Positions 1 to 4,961 of a stretch of DNA of 7,301 bases are shown here, one piece after another. The DNA comes from Deltaproteobacteria bacterium. Its GTDB lineage: Bacteria > Myxococcota_A > UBA9160 > SMWR01. Both the position numbers and the translations under genes were made by a program. The DNA is taken from contig JAJDAM010000326.1 of assembly GCA_029261905.1 (NCBI GenBank), positions 1 to 7,301 of the forward strand, written 5' to 3'. Below the pieces are notes generated by a model that saw only the letters and a program-made list of their open reading frames with translations, was not told where the DNA came from and ran no database searches. Numbering within the stretch: the first letter of the stretch is position 1; every line of letters starts with the position of its first letter.

Positions 1-585
1 GCCTGGCAGAATCAGGACTTCGGCGTTCTCGAATCCCGCCGCCAACGCGTTGGCCTGTTCCGGCGGAAAGAGATTGTCCTTCTCACCCCAGATCACCAGT
101 GCGGGCACAGGGCTGCCGTGCAGCCTTTTCGCGTATTCCACCGATCCGACCGGAGCGATCGGGACGTACCCGCTCACGCGATCCGGGTGGTACAACACCA
201 GCGGAAGACTGACGCCGCCACTCATCGAAGGAGACACGACGACGGCGCTTTCGAGCTCGAGGTGAGAGAGTAGATCCGCGCCAAACGACGTAGGATCCGT
301 GCGCCGCGCCGGCGATTTCCCGAACCCGGGGAGGTCCACCGCAATCACGCGGTGTCCTGCGCTCGTCAACGCATCGATCGTACCCAGTTCTTTCCAGGTG
401 GTGGAATCAAACGCTGCGCCGTGTAACAACAGCACGGCGCGGCCGTCTGCCGGCCCGGACGTGATGCGGAACAACGGCTGGCCCTGAAATTCCATGCGCT
501 CCTCCGAACCGTTCGAAGTGTCGGCTACAGATGCCGCCACCCCGACGATCAGCGCGACACTCGTTGCAAACGTAGCAAGGCGCAT
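1..585 (-). CDS. Exported alpha/beta hydrolase, ABHD14-like (3' end off window)
   Basis: Seen: 195 codons run off the left edge. Residues 1-21 form a classic signal peptide: Met-Arg, a hydrophobic stretch, then S-V-A before Asp22. The mature part has the oxyanion motif LLLHG (52-56), DLPGFG (84-89), a nucleophile elbow SPSMSG with Ser120 as probable nucleophile, and the acid-loop motif VIWGEKD with Asp170. The catalytic His would follow LILPG, beyond the edge. Known: SPSxSG, the early HGxxFxSxTW block and GYVPxAP match the ABHD14A/B family. Human ABHD14B has a Ser-Asp-His triad and a reported CoA-dependent lysine deacetylase activity; the substrate here is unknown. Start choice: ATG at 585 has a poor ribosome-binding site but gives the signal peptide. 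ATG at 495 has an excellent GGAGGAG just upstream and would give a cytoplasmic form. I favour 585 because a well-formed signal peptide is unlikely by chance. The gene starts 49 bases after the acyl-CoA synthetase stop, so it is probably co-transcribed. A generic esterase or lipase role remains possible. Confidence 0.83.
   Translation of the reverse strand, partial: MRLATFATSVALIVGVAASVADTSNGSEERMEFQGQPLFRITSGPADGRAVLLLHGAAFDSTTWKELGTIDALTSAGHRVIAVDLPGFGKSPARRTDPTSFGADLLSHLELESAVVVSPSMSGGVSLPLVLYHPDRVSGYVPIAPVGSVEYAKRLHGSPVPALVIWGEKDNLFPPEQANALAAGFENAEVLILPG
499..505 (-). promoter_or_regulatory. Strong internal Shine-Dalgarno before second hydrolase ATG
   Basis: On the minus strand GGAGGAG is followed by CGC and then ATG (495-493), in frame with the hydrolase. 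It codes the Glu-Glu of the mature N-terminus if translation starts at 585. It is a much better ribosome-binding site than anything before ATG 585, so it either marks the true start, which would make the signal peptide a coincidence, or permits a second, leaderless form. Confidence 0.4.
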
Positions 586-634
586 CGCGTTGGAGTGTGG
601 TTCCCGACCTGCGGCAGCGCAAGTCGGAGCCCGA

Positions 635-2320
635 CTACTCTTCGATGAACCCGCCTTCCGAATCGCCGGTCAGCACGGCCTTCAACACCTTGCCGGCAGC
701 GTTGCGGGGGAGCGGCCGATCGCGCACCTCCCAGAGGCCGGGGATCTTGTAGCCGGCCAGTGTTTCGGCACAGTGATTCCTGAGGCGCTCGACGTCGATC
801 GTGGCACCTCGGGTCGCAACTACGATGGCCTTCACTTCTTGACCGAGGTCATCGTGCGGCACGCCTACGACCGCGGCTTCCTCCACATCGGGGTGTAATT
901 CCAGACGATGTTCGATTTCGACCGGATAGATATTCTCGGCGCTGCGGAGGATCATGTCCCTCGCGCGCGAGTTCACGAAGAGGTAGCCGTCGACGAGTGT
1001 CCCGATATCGCCCGTTCGAAGCCAGCGCCCCGGCAACACGGTGTCGGCGGTTGCATCGGGACGTCCCCAATACTCGAGCATGACGATCGGCCCGCGAATG
1101 TAGATCTCACCCTCCGCGCCGTCCGGTAGCGCCTTTCCGTCCGAATCGCGGATCTCGATTTCGACGGTCGGAAGCGCCCGACCCACCGAATCCGGTCGCT
1201 CCGCCAGGAACGCGCCCCAGTTCATCGTCGCGACGCCGGTGCACTCACTCAGGCCGTAGCCGAGCCCCATGTTTCCACGCGCGTTGGGAAAGCCGGCCTG
1301 CAAGCGCTGTTGAACCTGTTCGCTGACGGGCGCGCCACCGGATCCCAACGACCGGACACTCGACACGTCGAATTTCGCGAAATCCGGATGATTCAATACG
1401 CGGGGAGCCATACTCCCCAGAGGTGACCAGTTCGTGACGCGTTCGCGTTCGATCGTCGCGAGAACTTCTGCGGGATCGAAGCGGCCGACCATCCACACCG
1501 TCGTGATTCCAGATGCGAGCATCGTGACGGCGCCAGAGTACAGACCCGAAAGATGAAACAGGGGCGCGTTGTAGAGATTGCACAGCGGAGTCTCGTCGGC
1601 GGCCGGTGTCGCGGACTGACTCGCCGCCAACATCCGCATACGCAGGCCGTGGAAGAAGACCAGCGACACGAAACCGAGAATCGAGCGATGGCTGTTGACG
1701 GCCCCCTTGGGCCGGCCCGTCGTGCCGCTCGTGTACAGGATGACGGCTGGATCGTCCTCTTCGATGGGTACCGTCGGCAACGCGACGTTTCGGTTTTCCG
1801 TCAACGATTCGAAGTCGGACTCGATCTCGATGACAGGCGCACCGAGGTCGTCCCCCGCGACTCGCTCGAGGCGCTTCCGATCGCCGATGATCAACTTCGG
1901 CTTGCAATCGCCAACACCGTACAGGATCTCGTCGCGGGTCCACCAACCGTTCAAACCGACCGCCACCGCACCCAGGCTGACGGTCGCCCAGAAGCTCATG
2001 ATCCACTCGGGGCAGTTCGCTGCGAGGATTGCGACCCGATCGCCCGGTCGCACGTCATACCGTTCCCGAAACGCGTGCGCGATCGACGCTACCCGGGTGA
2101 GGTGTTCGGCGAACGTGATGCGCGTCGGCCCGCAGACGATGTAGGTCTTGTCGCCGTGGCCCGCCGAGTTCTCGAGGAGCGCTCGCAGCGACGGCACCCG
2201 ATTCTTGAAAACAGTCATCCGTTCGCAGAGCACGTCCTGCTCGGTCGTCTCGAACGGGCCGCCCGGGCCAGTGAGTTTGGCTTCGATTTCCGTCAGGTCC
2301 GCCAGCTTGTCCTCTCGCAC
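635..2320 (-). CDS. AMP-forming acyl-CoA synthetase (ANL superfamily)
   Basis: Activates a carboxylic acid with ATP to an acyl-adenylate, then forms the CoA thioester; probably cytoplasmic. Seen (561 residues, counted from GTG 2320): the nucleotide loop YTSGTTGRPKG at about 196-206, PLFHLSGL (A4-like), GYGLSECTG (A5), GRWLRTGDIG (A7), the hinge block SRARDMILRSAENIYPVEIE (A8), and the C-terminal PRNAAGK with Lys544 as the expected adenylation lysine. Length is normal for the family. The A8 segment has Ser-Ala where many members have Gly-Gly. Start: GTG 2320 has GGAG six bases upstream and keeps the segment LTEIEAKLTGPGGPFE, which I recall as conserved in close relatives. The first ATG (2218) would lose 34 residues and cut into that block. 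The frame stays open farther upstream, but that part reads as non-protein-like and overlaps the divergent gene. Substrate (fatty, aromatic or alicyclic acid) cannot be told. It probably heads an operon with the exported hydrolase and is transcribed divergently from the CoA-transferase. Confidence 0.93.
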   Translation of the reverse strand: MREDKLADLTEIEAKLTGPGGPFETTEQDVLCERMTVFKNRVPSLRALLENSAGHGDKTYIVCGPTRITFAEHLTRVASIAHAFRERYDVRPGDRVAILAANCPEWIMSFWATVSLGAVAVGLNGWWTRDEILYGVGDCKPKLIIGDRKRLERVAGDDLGAPVIEIESDFESLTENRNVALPTVPIEEDDPAVILYTSGTTGRPKGAVNSHRSILGFVSLVFFHGLRMRMLAASQSATPAADETPLCNLYNAPLFHLSGLYSGAVTMLASGITTVWMVGRFDPAEVLATIERERVTNWSPLGSMAPRVLNHPDFAKFDVSSVRSLGSGGAPVSEQVQQRLQAGFPNARGNMGLGYGLSECTGVATMNWGAFLAERPDSVGRALPTVEIEIRDSDGKALPDGAEGEIYIRGPIVMLEYWGRPDATADTVLPGRWLRTGDIGTLVDGYLFVNSRARDMILRSAENIYPVEIEHRLELHPDVEEAAVVGVPHDDLGQEVKAIVVATRGATIDVERLRNHCAETLAGYKIPGLWEVRDRPLPRNAAGKVLKAVLTGDSEGGFIEE

Positions 2321-2326
2321 GCACGA

Positions 2327-2330
2327 CTCC
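2327..2330 (-). promoter_or_regulatory. Ribosome-binding site for acyl-CoA synthetase (GTG start)
   Basis: On the minus strand GGAG lies six bases before GTG 2320-2318. It is the best-placed Shine-Dalgarno among the GTG candidates in this stretch and is the main reason for choosing that start. Confidence 0.5.
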
Positions 2331-2411
2331 ACGGCCTGCACCGCCACCGAGAGCAGGTACTCTAGCCTACGATCACTACAGGTAGCCGCGCGCGACACAC
2401 CCGGCGGCACC

Positions 2412-2418
2412 AAGGAGG
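2412..2418 (+). promoter_or_regulatory. Strong ribosome-binding site for CoA-transferase
   Basis: AAGGAGG stands eight bases before ATG 2427. It fixes the start there, although the same frame is open for a further 93 codons upstream into the antisense of the ligase gene. Confidence 0.85.
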
Positions 2419-2426
2419 CACATCGG

Positions 2427-4829
2427 ATGGGACCGCTTTCGGGAATCCGCGTCGTCGATCTCGCCGACGAGAAAGGCGAGATGTGTGGGCGCCTGCTCGC
2501 AGAATGGGGTGCAGACGTCGTGCGGGTCGAGCCTCCGGCCGGCGCCGTCTCGCGTGGTTTGCCGCCGTTTACCGCCGACGGCGAGACGAGCCTGTATTTC
2601 GCCGTTCGCAATGCCGGAAAGCGTGGGATCGTTCTCGACCTCACGCACGAAGAGGGCCAGCGTCGATTGCACGCGTTGCTGGCCGAAGCGGACATCCTGA
2701 TCGAATCGTATGCTCCGGGAGAACTGGCACGAATCGGCCTCGGCCCGGCCTCACTCGTCGAGCGTCACCCTCACCTCGTCGTCACTTCGATCACAGATTT
2801 CGGACAGACGGGGCCCTACCGCGACTACCAGGGCACCGACATGATCTGCTTCGCGATGAGCGGATTGATGCACCGCGCCGGCGCCGCGACGCGCCCGCCC
2901 GTCGTGGCCCCCGGAGCCCTCGCCTACGATTCGGGTGGAGTCACCGCGGCGTACGCGACACTGCTCGCGTACTGGAAGCGTCTCCAGACCGGCAGCGGGC
3001 AGTGCGTAGACGTCAGCGTCTACGAGTCGGCCGCCAACCTGTCGGACTGGGCGCTGCCCAACTATTCGCGATCTCCTCAAGTCGGACAGCGCGCCGGAAC
3101 GGGAATCTACTCGCTGTATCGCTGCTCGGACGGTTGGGTGCGAATGATCATCCTCGTCCAACACCACTGGCGCTCACTGCTCGACTGGGTGGGGAACCCG
3201 GAAGAATTGATGGACCCCGCACTCGACAATTTCATCACGCGGCTGATGAAACTCGACGTCATCAAGGTGCATCTGGAAGCCTTCTTCGCAGACCGGACAA
3301 AAGTCGCAGTCGCGCGAGAAGCCCAGGCGCGGGGAATCCCCGCGACTCCGCTACTGGCACCCGGCGAAGTCATCGACAATGAACACTGCGTCGCGCGCGC
3401 GACATTCAAGAAACTCGAGGTCGCCGAGGGCGTCGTCGCAATGGCGCCGTCTGGCTTCTTGTCGATCGACGGCGATCGAGCAACCGCGCCCTGCGGGCCG
3501 CCGCGACTGGACGAACACGGCGGGCACCCCTGGCCTGAGTCCGAACGCGCCCCCCAATCGACCGCCCCAGCGACCACGACCCCCACCACACCGGAGAGCG
3601 ACGACGGATTTCCGCTTCGGGGGTTGCACGTGCTCGATTTCGGTGTCGGCGCGGTCGGCGTCGAAGTCGGTCGACTGCTGGCCGAATACGGAGCCGACGT
3701 AATCAAGATCGAGAGCCGCAAGGCGCCTGATTTCATTCGCATCATCATGGGTGGCTTCATGAATGCGAACTTCGCTTCGTCGAGCCGATCGAAGCGATGC
3801 CTGGGCGTCGACCTGAAGACCGAAGAGGGTCGGGATCTGGTGCGCCGGCTCGCCGAATGGGGTGACGTTGCCATCGAGAACAACGGGGCCGGTGTGATGG
3901 ACCGCCTGGGCCTCGGATACGAGTCGCTGGCAGAGATCAATCCCCGGATCGTGATGTTCTCCAGTCAGATCGTTGGCTCCTGGGGGCCGTGGAAAGACTG
4001 GATCGGATACGGCCCCAGCACCCACGCGGTCAGCGGCCTGCAATGGCTCTGGAACTACCCCGAAGACGTCGAGAAACCGGCCGGATCGACCAACGTATAT
4101 CCGGACCACTTCGTCGGCCGGCTGGGCGCAGCCGCGGTGATCGCGGGCCTGATTCAACGCAAGCGAAGCGGTCGCGGCATGCACGCCGATGCGGCGCAGT
4201 TCGAGAGCGTGATCCAGTTGCTCGGGGACCTGTTCGCCAAGGAGTCCCTCTCGCCCGGCTCGGTCGAACCACAGGGAAACGCCAGCGAGCGCGGGGCGCC
4301 CTGGGGGACGTATCCCTGCGCGGGAGACGACCAATGGTGTGTCATCAATGTGCGCGACGATGCCGAATGGCGCGCGTTCGTCGACGTATTGGTGCGACCC
4401 GAGTGGGCAGGCTCCGATGCGTATGCGACTGCGGCAGGCCGAATCGCCGATCGGGCCGCCATCGATACACGCGTCGCGGACTGGACTGCGGCCCGTTCCG
4501 CGCGCGAGGTCATGGAGACACTGCAAACCGGCGGCGTGCCTGCGGGCATGGTCCAACACGCGGGTGACCACCTCGCGGACCCGCATCTGAGCGCGCGCGG
4601 CTACTTGCGAAAACTCGACCAAACCGAGTTGGGGCCGATCGTCGTGGAGGGAGAAGCGTTCCACGGCAGTGATCTGCCCGAGTCGATCGTCGAACCAGCG
4701 CCGCTGCTCGGCGAGCACACACGGAGCATCTGTCGTGAAATCCTCGGGCTCTCCGACGATCGGATCGAAGAGCTCATCCAAAACGGAATCCTGGAGGACC
4801 CTCCCGAATCCGAACCCGTCGGTGCCTGA
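2427..4829 (+). CDS. Tandem-fused CaiB/BaiF (family III) CoA-transferase
   Basis: Moves CoA between carboxylic acids through an aspartyl-CoA thioester intermediate (family knowledge). Seen: 800 residues, about twice a single family III subunit. Domain 1 (about 3-365) opens with GIRVVDLADEKGEMCGRLLA and has GADVVRVEPP, GQTGPYRDYQGTD and GALAYDSGG, placing the predicted catalytic Asp at 168, the position expected by comparison with formyl-CoA transferase Asp169. A Pro/Thr/Ser-rich linker (about 370-393) follows. Domain 2 (about 396-790) repeats the pattern: LHVLDFGVGAVGVEVGRLLA, YGADVIKIES, GWG-type SWGPWKDWIGYGP, then NVYPDHFVG with Asp560 as the catalytic candidate, and TYPCAGDDQW. Neither domain looks degenerate. 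Known: family III enzymes are interlocked dimers, so a fusion could fold as an internal pseudo-dimer. Start is fixed by AAGGAGG. It is divergent from the acyl-CoA synthetase, which suggests a shared acyl-CoA pathway. Donor and acceptor acids cannot be read; some family members are racemases or lyases. Confidence 0.93.
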   Translation: MGPLSGIRVVDLADEKGEMCGRLLAEWGADVVRVEPPAGAVSRGLPPFTADGETSLYFAVRNAGKRGIVLDLTHEEGQRRLHALLAEADILIESYAPGELARIGLGPASLVERHPHLVVTSITDFGQTGPYRDYQGTDMICFAMSGLMHRAGAATRPPVVAPGALAYDSGGVTAAYATLLAYWKRLQTGSGQCVDVSVYESAANLSDWALPNYSRSPQVGQRAGTGIYSLYRCSDGWVRMIILVQHHWRSLLDWVGNPEELMDPALDNFITRLMKLDVIKVHLEAFFADRTKVAVAREAQARGIPATPLLAPGEVIDNEHCVARATFKKLEVAEGVVAMAPSGFLSIDGDRATAPCGPPRLDEHGGHPWPESERAPQSTAPATTTPTTPESDDGFPLRGLHVLDFGVGAVGVEVGRLLAEYGADVIKIESRKAPDFIRIIMGGFMNANFASSSRSKRCLGVDLKTEEGRDLVRRLAEWGDVAIENNGAGVMDRLGLGYESLAEINPRIVMFSSQIVGSWGPWKDWIGYGPSTHAVSGLQWLWNYPEDVEKPAGSTNVYPDHFVGRLGAAAVIAGLIQRKRSGRGMHADAAQFESVIQLLGDLFAKESLSPGSVEPQGNASERGAPWGTYPCAGDDQWCVINVRDDAEWRAFVDVLVRPEWAGSDAYATAAGRIADRAAIDTRVADWTAARSAREVMETLQTGGVPAGMVQHAGDHLADPHLSARGYLRKLDQTELGPIVVEGEAFHGSDLPESIVEPAPLLGEHTRSICREILGLSDDRIEELIQNGILEDPPESEPVGA

Positions 4830-4891
4830 TGGATTGGAGCGGCCACTTCACAAAGATCACGGCATCTGCCGCCTGGGCAGCGCGGTGGTGA
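4829..4891 (+). other. Possible 20-residue coupled micro-ORF
   Basis: The CoA-transferase TGA overlaps an ATG as TGATG, and this ATG opens 20 codons plus TGA. The predicted peptide begins MDWSGHF and ends AAWAARW, with three Trp. TGATG overlaps are typical of translational coupling, but so short an ORF can arise by chance, there is no separate strong ribosome-binding site, and I recognise no family. The remainder of the gap to asnB holds a short CTGCC/GGCAG inverted repeat without a T-tract and nothing else I can support. Confidence 0.15.
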
Positions 4892-4947
4892 GCGATCCGA
4901 TCGTCGAAAATCGCCGTCGACCGAATCCAGTCGCGGCGCGGCCAATC

Positions 4948-4953
4948 GAGGGA
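4948..4953 (+). promoter_or_regulatory. Ribosome-binding site for asparagine synthetase
   Basis: GAGGGA lies eight bases before ATG 4962. The start is independently fixed, because Cys2 after the initiator Met must be the N-terminal nucleophile of the glutaminase domain. Confidence 0.6.
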
Positions 4954-4961
4954 CGGCGCTG

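Larger units (their letters stand above)
2321..2426. promoter_or_regulatory. Divergent promoter region between ligase and CoA-transferase
   Basis: This 106-base gap separates two head-to-head genes, so both transcripts probably start in or near it. The central part, about 2357-2383, is less GC-rich than the flanks and holds weak -10-like hexamers: TACGAT at 2368-2373 on the plus strand and TAGAGT on the minus strand. I see no convincing -35 partner or clear operator palindrome. The promoter assignment rests on gene arrangement, not on a motif. Confidence 0.4.

Noticed and set aside
604..627. CCGAC/GTCGG inverted repeat between the ligase and hydrolase
   Set aside because: Five-base stem, 14-base loop and no T-tract; too weak to call a terminator or operator.
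494..898. Plus-strand open frame (134 codons) over the hydrolase start and ligase end
   Set aside because: It overlaps two well-supported minus-strand genes and has no domain signal.
1553..2365. Plus-strand open frame (270 codons) opposite the ligase
   Set aside because: Arg/Asp-rich shadow translation; the ligase motifs occupy the minus strand throughout.
2148..2426. N-terminal extension of the CoA-transferase frame by 93 codons
   Set aside because: It runs antisense through the ligase start, is low in family-like sequence, and AAGGAGG plus the GIRVVDL start place the true Met at 2427.
3351..4781. Long minus-strand open frame (476 codons) opposite the CoA-transferase
   Set aside because: The plus-strand protein has continuous family motifs over the same bases; the antisense frame shows no recognisable domain and is a GC-rich codon shadow.
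4871..4895. Short CTGCC/GGCAG hairpin region before asnB as a terminator
   Set aside because: The hairpin itself, just upstream of and into this span, has only five base pairs and no T-tract after it.
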